A DNA stretch of 64,000 nt from Bdellovibrio bacteriovorus (lineage in GTDB: Bacteria; Bdellovibrionota; Bdellovibrionia; Bdellovibrionales; Bdellovibrionaceae). This document shows, piece after piece, positions 1 to 7,801 of this stretch. The stretch spans positions 1,585,018 to 1,649,017 of the forward strand of contig NZ_LUKE01000001.1 in the NCBI RefSeq assembly GCF_001592735.1, written 5' to 3'. Under the pieces are notes generated by a model. The model was given only the letters and a program-made list of their open reading frames with translations. It did not search any database and had not been told where the DNA came from. The translations under genes and the position numbers were made by a program. Numbering within the stretch: the stretch's first letter is position 1; every line of letters begins with the position of its first letter.

Positions 1-1
1 T

Positions 2-88
2 GAAGACGAAAGACTCACTCTTAGCCAAATCGAAAATCGGGATAAGATCCTAGATTCTATCAAAGATTTCCTAGGTAAAGGCCGCTAG
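2..88 (+). CDS. 3' end of upstream CDS, possibly DUF444 (YhbH/YeaH) protein, partial
   Basis: Only the last 28 codons are in the window, ending with TAG. The tail is charged and alpha-helical, with a segment reading IENRDKILDSIKDFL. In many proteobacteria a DUF444 protein, often preceded by the PrkA serine kinase, lies directly before spoVR, and this fragment ends 21 bases before a spoVR start. The assignment rests on that known gene order and a loose resemblance of the C-terminal helix, so it is an inference; the fragment alone identifies nothing. Confidence 0.45.
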   Translation, partial: EDERLTLSQIENRDKILDSIKDFLGKGR

Positions 89-109
89 GCCGTTCAGGGT
101 GGGGACCAC

Positions 110-1636
110 ATGGCTAATTTAACTCCGGAATTAGAAGCCGAACGCAAAAGAATCTGCCAGATTGCCAAAGACGCGGGGCTTGATTGTTTTGAAACAATTT
201 TCGAACTTATTACTTATGATCAAATCAGCCAATTTGCCGCTTATGGGGGTTTTCCCGTAAGATATCCACATTGGAAATTCGGGATGGAGTATGAACATCT
301 TTCTAAATCCTATGAATACGGTCTTTCAAAGATATATGAAATGGTGATTAACACGGATCCTTGTTACGCGTACCTGATGGAGGGAAACGCGATGATGGAT
401 CAAAAGCTGGTCATGGCGCACGTCTATGGTCACTGCGATTTCTTTAAGAACAATATCTGGTTTTCAAAAACCAATCGTAAAATGATGGATCAAATGGCGA
501 ATCATGCAACCCGCATTCGTCGTTACATGGATCGTTATGGGCAAGACACGGTGGAGAACTTTATCGACGTCTGCTTAAGCTTAGAAAACTTGATTGATCG
601 TTACAGCCCCTATGTGGAAAAGTCTGTGACTAAGTCCCCCGAGCCCGCCCGCAACCAGGAAAACTATCTTCTGCGTGTGGATCGTTCTTACATGCGTGAC
701 TATATCAACCCCCCTTCGTTCGTAGCCGAACAACGTGAAAAGGCCGAACAAGAAGCCATGGCCAAAGCCGCGCGCTTCCCGGCAGAACCGCAAAAAGACG
801 TTTTAAATTTCTTTATTCATCATGCGCCGTTAACTGACTGGCAGCAGGATGTGCTTTCGATCATTCGCGATGAAGCTTACTATTTTTCTCCGCAAGGAAT
901 GACGAAAACCATGAATGAAGGTTGGGCTTCTTACTGGCATTCAAAACTGATGACGACCAAAATCCTGAATGACTCAGAGATCATTGATTTTGCCGATCAT
1001 CACAGCGGTACGATGGCCATGGCGCCAAACGGTTACAACCCTTATAAAGTGGGTATTGAGCTTTTCCGCGATATTGAAGAGCGTTGGAATAAAGGCCAAT
1101 TTGGCCGCGAATGGGAAGAATGCGACGACGTGAACGAACGTAAGCATTGGAATAAAGACTTACGCTTGGGTCGCGAAAAAATCTTTGAAGTTCGCAAAGT
1201 TTGTAATGATGTGACTTTCATTGACCAATTCCTGACGGAAGATTTTTGCGTTCGCAATAAGCTGTTTGTCTATCGTTTTAATAAGAAAACTCAAAAATTT
1301 GAAGTCGACACGAAAGACTTTAAAGCGATCAAGGCACAGCTGTTATTTCATATGACGAACTTTGGTCAGCCGATCATTCGCATTGAAGATGCCAATTTCG
1401 AAAATCGTGGGGAATTGCTTTTAACTCATCTGCATGAAGGTATTGATATGCAGCCGGATTTCATGAGCGAAACGCTTAAAAACGTTTTCAAGATGTGGAA
1501 ACGACCGGTAAATATCGCAACAGTCATGGATGAAGCTCCGCAGCTTTTTAGATTCGACGGAAAAGAGTATACCCAACATAAGTTGGGAGAAGGTCCTAGC
1601 GCGAATCCAGCCACTGCTGAGACCAAAGAATCATGA
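110..1636 (+). CDS. SpoVR family protein
   Basis: A 508-residue protein of the SpoVR/YcgB family, the usual family length. The N-terminal half carries family features such as YGGFPVRYPHWKFGMEYE and a histidine-rich stretch around MAHVYGHCDFFKNN, followed by NEGWASYWH near residue 270. SpoVR was named for a role in Bacillus spore cortex formation, but most carriers, including this lineage, do not sporulate; the family usually travels with PrkA kinase and DUF444 as a general-stress module. The start is the ATG after GGGACC. Its stop overlaps the start of the downstream SUI1-type gene by four bases (ATGA), so they are co-translated. The biochemical activity is unknown. Confidence 0.9.
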   Translation: MANLTPELEAERKRICQIAKDAGLDCFETIFELITYDQISQFAAYGGFPVRYPHWKFGMEYEHLSKSYEYGLSKIYEMVINTDPCYAYLMEGNAMMDQKLVMAHVYGHCDFFKNNIWFSKTNRKMMDQMANHATRIRRYMDRYGQDTVENFIDVCLSLENLIDRYSPYVEKSVTKSPEPARNQENYLLRVDRSYMRDYINPPSFVAEQREKAEQEAMAKAARFPAEPQKDVLNFFIHHAPLTDWQQDVLSIIRDEAYYFSPQGMTKTMNEGWASYWHSKLMTTKILNDSEIIDFADHHSGTMAMAPNGYNPYKVGIELFRDIEERWNKGQFGREWEECDDVNERKHWNKDLRLGREKIFEVRKVCNDVTFIDQFLTEDFCVRNKLFVYRFNKKTQKFEVDTKDFKAIKAQLLFHMTNFGQPIIRIEDANFENRGELLLTHLHEGIDMQPDFMSETLKNVFKMWKRPVNIATVMDEAPQLFRFDGKEYTQHKLGEGPSANPATAETKES

Positions 1637-1977
1637 GCAATGTGCGTTTAGTTTTCAGTACCGATCCAAAAGATAAAATCGAATCCGAAAAGGATTCGAA
1701 AGTCGTGACTAACGAAACTGTCCAAGAAGGCCAGTTTACCGTAGTATTTCGCCTCGAAAAGGGCGGCAGAGGCGGGAAAACGGTCACGGTCATGGACGGA
1801 TTTCCCCGTAATGAAGAGTATCTCAAAGCCTTGGCCAAGGAATTAAAGGCTAAATGCGGCGTAGGGGGAACTCACCTCATTGGCGAAAAAGGTGGTACAA
1901 TTGAGATACAGGGCGACAAAAGAGACCAATTGAAGAAACTTTTAGAGTCCAAACGCATCAAGTTCAAGGGGATGTAA
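1633..1977 (+). CDS. SUI1/eIF1-like translation factor family (YciH-type)
   Basis: A 114-residue protein whose C-terminal two thirds is a SUI1 domain: GGRGGKTVTVMDGF, then LAKELKAKCGVGGT and a terminal GDKRDQLKKLL segment. In eukaryotes and archaea this fold (eIF1) monitors start-codon selection on the small ribosomal subunit; bacterial YciH homologues bind 30S and are linked to translation control under stress. The N-terminal 35 residues are polar and lysine/glutamate-rich. The ATGA overlap with spoVR places it in a stress operon, so a role in translation during starvation or a non-growing stage is a reasonable inference, not shown. Confidence 0.88.
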   Translation: MSNVRLVFSTDPKDKIESEKDSKVVTNETVQEGQFTVVFRLEKGGRGGKTVTVMDGFPRNEEYLKALAKELKAKCGVGGTHLIGEKGGTIEIQGDKRDQLKKLLESKRIKFKGM

Positions 1978-2031
1978 AACTGGACTATTTGACGCTTGTA
2001 TTTTCAAGATCTTCAAGTGAAGCTCAAAAAT

Positions 2032-2754
2032 ATGAATATGTTTACTACGCCCCAACCTATTATGCGAGGTGCGGCCTTGGCAGCTAAAAAGATCGTTATC
2101 GTTGATGACTACGAAGAAAGTTGTAAGCTTTTGGCTGAAATCTTAAGCTCGACGTACGACTGTTCTTATACTTCTGATAGCCAATCCGCTTTAAACTTAA
2201 TCAACCAAACTCGTCCGGATCTAATTTTATTAGATTATAAAATGCCCGGCGTGATGGGTGTCGATGTTTGTCGTATGGTTCGCGAAAGTGAAACAACGAA
2301 AAACACCCCCATCATCTTTGTTTCTGGCGCGGCTACAATCGACGAAAGAATCAAAGCTTTTGAAACGGGTGCGGATGACTTTATTTCGAAACCTTTTCAC
2401 GTAAAAGAACTGATCCTTCGAATTAAGGCCCGCCTTTCTGATAAAGAACCGGAAGTTACTTCCGAAATTTCCGCGGCGAACTTAAAGATGAATTTGCTAT
2501 CTCGCCAAGTTTTCGTGGATGGCGAGGAAGTGAACTTAACGCCAAAACAATTTGATATCTTGAAATTGCTAGTGGCAGCGAAAAACAACTTGGTCACACG
2601 CGAAAAGTGTTTGACTGAAATCTGGGGCGACACCGAAGTCACCTCACGCAACGTTGATTCTCAAATCAACTATCTAAAGCGCAAAATTCAAAAGTTCCAC
2701 GGCCGTATCGTCGCCGTGCCTTCGCTGGGTTACCGCTTAGAATCCCAAGAATAA
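2032..2754 (+). CDS. OmpR/PhoB-type response regulator
   Basis: Receiver domain followed by a winged-helix DNA-binding domain. The receiver has the acidic pair in VIVDDYEE, the phospho-accepting aspartate in LLDYKMPG, and the conserved lysine in ISKPFHV. The C-terminal part (NLTPKQFDILKLL through VPSLGYRL) is a Trans_reg_C domain. I start it at the ATG at 2032; ATG 2038 and a TTG at 1996 are also in frame and no strong ribosome site separates them. No histidine kinase lies next to it, so it is an orphan regulator here. A good terminator follows the stop, making it a single-gene unit or the last gene of the spoVR operon (54-base gap). Target genes cannot be read from the sequence. Confidence 0.92.
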   Translation: MNMFTTPQPIMRGAALAAKKIVIVDDYEESCKLLAEILSSTYDCSYTSDSQSALNLINQTRPDLILLDYKMPGVMGVDVCRMVRESETTKNTPIIFVSGAATIDERIKAFETGADDFISKPFHVKELILRIKARLSDKEPEVTSEISAANLKMNLLSRQVFVDGEEVNLTPKQFDILKLLVAAKNNLVTREKCLTEIWGDTEVTSRNVDSQINYLKRKIQKFHGRIVAVPSLGYRLESQE

Positions 2755-2761
2755 ATAAGAA

Positions 2762-2792
2762 AAAGGCTCGAGAAATCGAGCCTTTGTTTTTT
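2762..2792 (+). terminator. Rho-independent terminator
   Basis: GGCTCGA pairs with TCGAGCC across a four-base loop, extended by AAA/TTT, and followed by a T-rich run (TTTGTTTTTT). It lies seven bases after the response-regulator stop. Confidence 0.9.
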
Positions 2793-2860
2793 GATAATGT
2801 CTGCGGTCAAATTCCTTAAATCTTATCGACAGCCTTATAAACCAGGTTCATACTAATCAT

Positions 2861-3679
2861 ATGGATTCGGAAAGACCGCTTTTGATCGGGATCTCCGCCA
2901 GGATCTTATATGATCCTCCCGAAGGTTTTGAAATCAAAAAGAAAACAGTTCAATACCTTGAGGACAGCTTGGCACATCTAGTAACAAAACGGGGTGGCCT
3001 GATCTTTATGGTTCCTTCTTTAGAGATGCATTCAAGATTAGAAAAAAAGGATCTCGATGTTCATCAGTACGCTGACGTGCTGGATGGTTTAGTCTTGCAA
3101 GGGGGCGTGGATATTTCCCCCACCACTTATGGTGAAGAACCTATTGAAGTGATGAAAGATCATCGCACGGATCCCATCCGTGATCGTTACGAATTAAAAC
3201 TTTTAAAAGCTTTCGTGCAAAAAAAGAAACCCGTCTTAGGGATCTGCCGTGGTTTTCAGTTAATGAATGTTTTTAAGGGCGGAACCTTGTTTCAAGATCT
3301 GCCGACCCAGCATGAACACGGTGTCGCGCATCGTTCGGACAGCTATGATGCTTTTACCCACGCGGTGAAGGTTGTTAATGGCGGCATGATGGATAAAATG
3401 TACGAACGCAAGTTCGGCGAAATCGTTTCGATTCATCACCAAGGTGTAAATAAATTAGGAACCGGCTTGCAAATTGAGGCGGTTTCCGATGACGGTTTGG
3501 TGGAAGCTTTTAGCAGCACCGAAGAAGATTTCTATTTTGGTGTGCAATGGCATCCGGAATTTCATGCTGATGAAGAAGAAAGGTTCTTATCCGCAGAACC
3601 GCTGATGAAAGCCTTCTTAAAGGCCTGCAAGAAAGCAAAAGAGGCGACCCCTATCCAGGAACCGCCTCTTAATCCGTAA
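2861..3679 (+). CDS. C26-type class I glutamine amidotransferase (PuuD-like)
   Basis: A 272-residue protein of the gamma-glutamyl-gamma-aminobutyrate hydrolase family. Visible signatures are LVLQGGVDISP, the nucleophile elbow GICRGFQLMNV with the catalytic cysteine, a HHQGVN segment, and the C-terminal VQWHPEF containing the catalytic histidine and glutamate. Family members cleave gamma-glutamyl amides such as gamma-glutamyl-GABA in putrescine breakdown; no other putrescine genes are nearby, so the substrate is open. No signal peptide is present, so it is cytoplasmic. It converges on the RNA helicase gene with only 14 bases between stops. Confidence 0.88.
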   Translation: MDSERPLLIGISARILYDPPEGFEIKKKTVQYLEDSLAHLVTKRGGLIFMVPSLEMHSRLEKKDLDVHQYADVLDGLVLQGGVDISPTTYGEEPIEVMKDHRTDPIRDRYELKLLKAFVQKKKPVLGICRGFQLMNVFKGGTLFQDLPTQHEHGVAHRSDSYDAFTHAVKVVNGGMMDKMYERKFGEIVSIHHQGVNKLGTGLQIEAVSDDGLVEAFSSTEEDFYFGVQWHPEFHADEEERFLSAEPLMKAFLKACKKAKEATPIQEPPLNP

Positions 3680-3693
3680 GCTTAAATTAACGA

Positions 3694-5082
3694 CTACCTT
3701 TTTCCGCCGCCCTTATTGCCGCCGCCATGGCCGGCTTTGTGCTTACCACCACCGCCACCTTTGCCGCGACGATTAGATCCCGGGCCGCCTGTGGCATTTG
3801 CGTAATCCCGCTTAGGGGCACCGCCTTGGCCACCACCGCCTCCACGGCGTCCACCGTTGCGAGAGCGATTTTGCATGCGTTGAGCTTCAAGCAAAGCTTT
3901 GGCTTTTCCTGGGCTTAATACTTCGGCTTGTTCAATCGCAACTGAATGGTACGGATGATCTTTGATCACTTCCACCGGTTGGCGGGTGGTCTTTTCAATC
4001 GCCATCATAAAGGAGCGCTCTTCGGCCGTTGCAAAAGAAATCGCTTTTCCTTCAGCACCGTTACGCGCGGTACGACCAATACGATGAACGTAATTTTCTG
4101 GGATATGCGGCATTTCAAAATTAATCACGTGCGTGATGCCGTCAATATCAATACCGCGAGCCGCGATATCTGTCGCCACAAGTACGCGTACTTTTTCATT
4201 GCGGAAATCTTCTAAAGCACGTTGGCGTGCATTTTGTGATTTATCACCGTGAATGGCAGCGGCCGTGATGCGGTTTTTTTCTAATTTTTCAACCACCCGG
4301 TTTGCTCCGTGTTTCATCGCGACGAAAACTAAAACTTTATAAAGGTTGTTGTCTTTTAAAAGATGAACTAGCAAATCAAGTTTGTCTTTCTTTTCGACGT
4401 ACATGACTTTCTGTTCCACTTTTTCCGCCGTTGAAGAAACAGGTGTGACTTCGACTTTGTGGGGGCGGATCAAAATAGTCTCTGCCAATTTTTGAATTTC
4501 TGGCGGCATGGTGGCTGAGAAAAACAAGTTGTGACGTTTTTTTGGCATTAAAGGCAGAATTTTTTTAATATCCTGCATGAAGCCCATGTCCAGCATACGA
4601 TCGGCTTCGTCTAAAACGAAAATATCAACGCGATCTAATTTCAAATGTTTTTGCTGCTGAAGATCTAATAAGCGACCCGGTGTTGCGACTAAAACATCCA
4701 CCCCTTCACGCAAAGCCGTGACTTGGGCCCCTTGTCCAACGCCACCATAAATGACTGCGAATTTTAATTTCAAATTAGCGCCGTAAATTTTTAGATTATC
4801 GAAAATCTGAATCGCCAACTCACGTGTGGGGGTTAAAATCAAAGTGCGCGGAGCTTTAGGCTCTGGGCGAGATTGATAGCGCGAAAGATTTTGCAAGATT
4901 GGTAAAGAAAAGGCTGCGGTTTTACCAGTTCCGGTTTGGGCGATACCTAAAAGGTCCTTGCCCTCAAGTAACGGAGGAATCGCCGCCAATTGAATCGGTG
5001 TTGGCGTTTCGTATCCTGCTTCTTTTAATGCAAATTGAAGAGGGGCAATCAAAGGTAGGTCGGTAAATTTAGTAGTACTCAT
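3694..5082 (-). CDS. DEAD-box RNA helicase, RhlE-type
   Basis: A 462-residue ATP-dependent RNA helicase. The motifs occur in order: Q motif (TPIQLAAIP), Walker A AQTGTGKT, PTRELAIQ, VATPGRLLD, DEAD in VLDEADRML, SAT, and the C-terminal HRIGRTAR. The last 60 residues are rich in Gly, Arg and Lys (an RGG-like tail) that would bind RNA non-specifically. The RhlE group acts in ribosome assembly and RNA decay. The start is ATG 5082, although the upstream sequence lacks an obvious ribosome site. The next minus-strand gene (tadA-nudix) ends 30 bases upstream, so it may be co-transcribed with it. Confidence 0.93.
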   Translation of the reverse strand: MSTTKFTDLPLIAPLQFALKEAGYETPTPIQLAAIPPLLEGKDLLGIAQTGTGKTAAFSLPILQNLSRYQSRPEPKAPRTLILTPTRELAIQIFDNLKIYGANLKLKFAVIYGGVGQGAQVTALREGVDVLVATPGRLLDLQQQKHLKLDRVDIFVLDEADRMLDMGFMQDIKKILPLMPKKRHNLFFSATMPPEIQKLAETILIRPHKVEVTPVSSTAEKVEQKVMYVEKKDKLDLLVHLLKDNNLYKVLVFVAMKHGANRVVEKLEKNRITAAAIHGDKSQNARQRALEDFRNEKVRVLVATDIAARGIDIDGITHVINFEMPHIPENYVHRIGRTARNGAEGKAISFATAEERSFMMAIEKTTRQPVEVIKDHPYHSVAIEQAEVLSPGKAKALLEAQRMQNRSRNGGRRGGGGGQGGAPKRDYANATGGPGSNRRGKGGGGGKHKAGHGGGNKGGGKR

Positions 5083-5112
5083 GAGGGGGCAAGTTGTAAC
5101 AGCCCCACCAGA

Positions 5113-6042
5113 TTAGCGCAAGGTCGATCTCTTCTGAGCGGTTTTAAGCAATTTTTGCACGGCCCACAGGATGTCTTTTTGATATCCGAAAATCTCCCTC
5201 ACTTTAGAGGCTTGAATCCACTCAACCCCTTTGTGATAGTTTGTATCGTTCACAGGCTTGGGCTCCGTCCAAGGTTCCACCAATTCTGCTACGTAAAATA
5301 CGGTACGGCAGGCATAGCTTTCACCATTCCAGAAAAAATCGTACTTTCGTTCAAAAGCGGTTTCGGGCAGAACTTTCACGCGATAGCCGGTTTCTTCTAA
5401 GCACTCACGTTCCGCCGCCGCGACAGGGCTTTCACCCTCTTCGAGGCCCCCGCCAGGTAAAAAGAAATACGGCACTTGTGACGTCGGATCAATTGCATGA
5501 AAACCTAGGATTGTGTTCTTGTGAACGACGATTACGGAAGTTCTTTCGCGATAAATTTTTTGCGCTTTTTCGAATTTTTTTTCGTCGCGTTTATCTTGAA
5601 AAAAACCCGATATCAGCTTCTGACATTCGTCTTCTAAAATCCCACTTGAAACTTCGACGGTGTGATTTAAGCGTGGATCTTTTAATACGGAATAAAGACT
5701 TTCAACGGCCCCCCCCTTGGGGTCTTTGGCGCCATAGACCACTCTTGCCACGCGGGACTGTTGAATGGCGCCCGCACACATCACGCAAGGTTCTAAGGTG
5801 ACATACAAGGTGCAGTTATTTAAACGCCAGCTCCCTTTTTTTTGCGAAGCTTTATGAAGCGCAAAAAGTTCGGCGTGGCCTAAGGGGGTATTTTGTCGTT
5901 CGCGGGTGTTAATCGCATAAGACACAACACCTTCATCATCAACGACAATCGCGGCGATAGGAACTTCGCCTAAGACCGCCGCTTTCCGTGCTAAACGAAG
6001 AGCGGCTTTCATCCAATAGGTGTCTTTCTCTGGGCCTAACAT
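5113..6042 (-). CDS. Fusion of tRNA adenosine deaminase (TadA-type) and Nudix hydrolase
   Basis: A 309-residue two-domain protein. Residues 1-150 are a zinc-dependent TadA-type deaminase: HAE at 56-58 gives the zinc histidine and proton-shuttle glutamate, PCVMC at 85-89 the two zinc cysteines, and the following VARVVYGAKDPKGGA is typical of TadA, which makes inosine at the wobble position of tRNA-Arg. Residues 165-300 form a Nudix hydrolase with a complete box at about 197-219 (GGGLEEGES...ERECLEETGY). A charged helix at 140-165 links them. The start overlaps the terC stop by one base (TAATG). TadA proteins are normally about 150-170 residues, so the fusion is unusual; the reading frame is unbroken. 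Confidence 0.9.
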   Translation of the reverse strand: MLGPEKDTYWMKAALRLARKAAVLGEVPIAAIVVDDEGVVSYAINTRERQNTPLGHAELFALHKASQKKGSWRLNNCTLYVTLEPCVMCAGAIQQSRVARVVYGAKDPKGGAVESLYSVLKDPRLNHTVEVSSGILEDECQKLISGFFQDKRDEKKFEKAQKIYRERTSVIVVHKNTILGFHAIDPTSQVPYFFLPGGGLEEGESPVAAAERECLEETGYRVKVLPETAFERKYDFFWNGESYACRTVFYVAELVEPWTEPKPVNDTNYHKGVEWIQASKVREIFGYQKDILWAVQKLLKTAQKRSTLR

Positions 6043-6791
6043 TACTCAGAAACGCGTTCGTGAAGTTTGACGGGATTTGGTTTCGCCGTCTTCTTGCGCA
6101 TACGAATGTTAAGCATCTCAACAATCAAAGAGAACGCCATGGCAAAGTACACGTATCCTTTCGGTATATGGAACTCGAAGCCTTCGACGATCAAGGTAAA
6201 ACCGATCATCAATAGGAAGCTTAACGCTAGAACTTTTAATGATGGATGAGACTCCACGAAATCACTGATAGATTTCGCTGAAACGATCATCACGATCGTA
6301 GAAGCAATGACGGCGGCGACCATCACTGAGAGTTCTTTGACCATTCCGACAGCGGTGATTACGGAGTCCAAAGAAAAGACGATATCTAAAAGAAGAATCT
6401 GTAAAATCACCGCACCAAAAGAATGCGCGACGCCGGTTGATTGGCTGCCTTCAACCCCTTCAAGTTTGTGATGGATTTCGGCCGTACTTTTACCGATTAA
6501 GAATAAGCCTCCCAATACCAGGATCAGGTCACGGCCCGAGATCTCATGTCCCATCACGGCAAACAAAGGTTCGGTCAAGCCGATGATCCAAGAGAGAGAG
6601 AAAAGAAGGATAATACGAGTAATGACGGCCAAGCCCAAACCCATCATGCGGGCCTTTTGTTGCTGATCTTTTGGGAGCTTGCTCGCCAGAATCGAGATGA
6701 AAATAACGTTGTCGATCCCTAACACCAGCTCTAAAGCAAATAAAGTGGCAAAGGCGATCCAGATCTGCGGATTTGATAGTAATTCCATCAT
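6042..6791 (-). CDS. TerC family integral membrane protein
   Basis: A 249-residue membrane protein with about seven hydrophobic segments and the TerC acidic motifs within membranes: ELVLGIDNVIFISIL near the N terminus and LLDIVFSLDSVITAVGM in the middle. TerC proteins are linked to metal (manganese, tellurite) handling and to metallation of exported proteins. The ATG at 6791 has AAGGAG ten bases upstream. The stop overlaps the start of the TadA-Nudix gene, so the two form a translationally coupled pair, followed by the helicase. It is divergent from rpsU. Confidence 0.92.
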   Translation of the reverse strand: MMELLSNPQIWIAFATLFALELVLGIDNVIFISILASKLPKDQQQKARMMGLGLAVITRIILLFSLSWIIGLTEPLFAVMGHEISGRDLILVLGGLFLIGKSTAEIHHKLEGVEGSQSTGVAHSFGAVILQILLLDIVFSLDSVITAVGMVKELSVMVAAVIASTIVMIVSAKSISDFVESHPSLKVLALSFLLMIGFTLIVEGFEFHIPKGYVYFAMAFSLIVEMLNIRMRKKTAKPNPVKLHERVSE

Positions 6792-6916
6792 AGGGGGTGA
6801 GCTCCTTCTAAGTAGCTGGCCCTGATCATAAACTAGTTAGGGTGACTGAAAAAGGTCCATCGCAGGACGGCGGTTTGGGGGTCTTGCAATAACTTTATGC
6901 GTCACGACCACGGTAC

Positions 6917-6945
6917 TTGCCCCTTCTGTGCCGCTTTGTTATACA
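6917..6945 (+). promoter_or_regulatory. Sigma-70-type promoter for rpsU operon
   Basis: TTGCCC at 6917-6922 and TATACA at 6940-6945 are separated by 17 bases, the ideal spacing. Position about 40 bases before the rpsU start and the strength expected of a ribosomal-protein gene support it. Predicted from sequence only. Confidence 0.6.
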
Positions 6946-6985
6946 CTGTCCCTCTTATTCCACATGGGAAGGCAGGTGATTTGTC

Positions 6986-7186
6986 GTGGCAATGGTTAGA
7001 ATCAAAGACGGAGAGTCTTTCGAATCTGCGTTCAGAAAATTTAAAAAATCTTGCGAAAAAGCAGGTATTCTTTCTGAAGTAAAAAAACGTGAACACTTTG
7101 AAAAGCCTTCTGTAAGACTTAAAAAGAAGTCAATTGCTGCTCGTAAACGTGCAGTAAAAAAATCCAGAAAAGGTTGGAACGACTAG
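6986..7186 (+). CDS. rpsU: 30S ribosomal protein S21
   Basis: A 66-residue, strongly basic protein matching bS21: N-terminal [16 protein letters not shown], central [13 protein letters not shown], and an Arg/Lys-rich tail. S21 sits on the platform of the 30S subunit near the 3' end of 16S rRNA and assists initiation. The start is taken as GTG 6986, because AGGTG lies seven bases upstream; ATG 6992 is an in-frame alternative with a longer gap. It heads the macromolecular-synthesis cluster rpsU-yqeY-dnaG-rpoD. Confidence 0.96.
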   Translation: MAMVRIKDGESFESAFRKFKKSCEKAGILSEVKKREHFEKPSVRLKKKSIAARKRAVKKSRKGWND

Positions 7187-7218
7187 TTTCCTTTTAAAAA
7201 GGTTATTGGTTAAATCTG

Positions 7219-7250
7219 GAGGCGACCTTTTTAGGTCGCCTTCGTTCTAT
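7219..7250 (+). terminator. Hairpin after rpsU, probable partial terminator
   Basis: AGGCGACC and GGTCGCCT flank a short T-rich loop, followed by TTCGTTCT, a weak T-run. In macromolecular-synthesis operons an intercistronic terminator after rpsU lets S21 be made in excess of primase; this hairpin fits that role. Confidence 0.6.
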
Positions 7251-7270
7251 TTGAACTATGGAGGTCCTTC

Positions 7271-7717
7271 GTGGAAGTCAGAGATAAAGTCACTGCAGAT
7301 ATCAAAGCAGCCATGCTTGCAAAAGATTCAGTGAAACTGGGAGCTTTACGCATGCTCCAAGCGGCCATCAAAAACCGTGAAATCGATATGCGTCCTAATC
7401 CGATCACGGCCGATGAAATCATGGGCGTCATCAAAAAACTCGTTAAACAACGTAAAGAATCTATCGACCAATTCCAACAAGCGGGTCGCCAAGATCTAGT
7501 TGATCAAGAAACTTCTGAATTAAAAATTCTTGAAGTGTACTTGCCGGCACAGATGAGCCACGAGCAAATCGAAGCTCTGGTGACAGAAGTTATTGCGTCT
7601 GTTGGTGCTAAAACCGTGAAAGACATGGGCCCGGTCATGAAAGAAGTGATCGCTCGTTCTGGTGGCACTGCCGACAACAAAATCGTCAGCGAAGTTATTA
7701 AATCTAAACTTGCTTAA
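7271..7717 (+). CDS. GatB/YqeY domain-containing protein
   Basis: A 148-residue YqeY-family protein, about the usual length. It is alpha-helical, with LGALRMLQAAIKNREID, ELKILEVYLPAQMS and the C-terminal ADNKIVSEVIKSKL typical of the family. The domain is shared with the tail of GatB, the amidotransferase that converts Glu-tRNA-Gln, and may bind tRNA, but no enzymatic function is established for stand-alone YqeY. The start is GTG 7271 with GGAGG six bases upstream. Its position between rpsU and dnaG is conserved in many bacteria. Confidence 0.93.
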   Translation: MEVRDKVTADIKAAMLAKDSVKLGALRMLQAAIKNREIDMRPNPITADEIMGVIKKLVKQRKESIDQFQQAGRQDLVDQETSELKILEVYLPAQMSHEQIEALVTEVIASVGAKTVKDMGPVMKEVIARSGGTADNKIVSEVIKSKLA

Positions 7718-7790
7718 GGTACCTGCTTCTTTCTGTAAAATTTCGGAACATTACCAGGTACCGAAATTTTACGAATAGAACCTGGTACCT
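7717..7790 (+). repeat. Long imperfect palindrome between yqeY and dnaG
   Basis: A 74-base near-palindrome centred at 7753/7754 that begins inside the yqeY stop codon and ends 11 bases before the dnaG start. The left arm (7717-7748) and the reverse complement of the right arm (7759-7790) share AGGTACC, a TTCT core and GTAAAATTTCGG, with a few mismatches. The inner pair GTAAAATTTCGG (7735-7746) and CCGAAATTTTAC (7761-7772) is perfect over 12 bases. There is no terminal T-run, so it is not an ordinary terminator. It may be a dispersed repeat, an RNA processing site or a regulator of dnaG read-through. Confidence 0.8.
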
Positions 7791-7801
7791 ATTGGAGTCT
7801 G

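Noticed and set aside
5241-5801. 186-codon plus-strand frame opposite the TadA-Nudix gene
   Set aside because: Shadow frame on the opposite strand of a well supported gene, with biased residue content and no family match.
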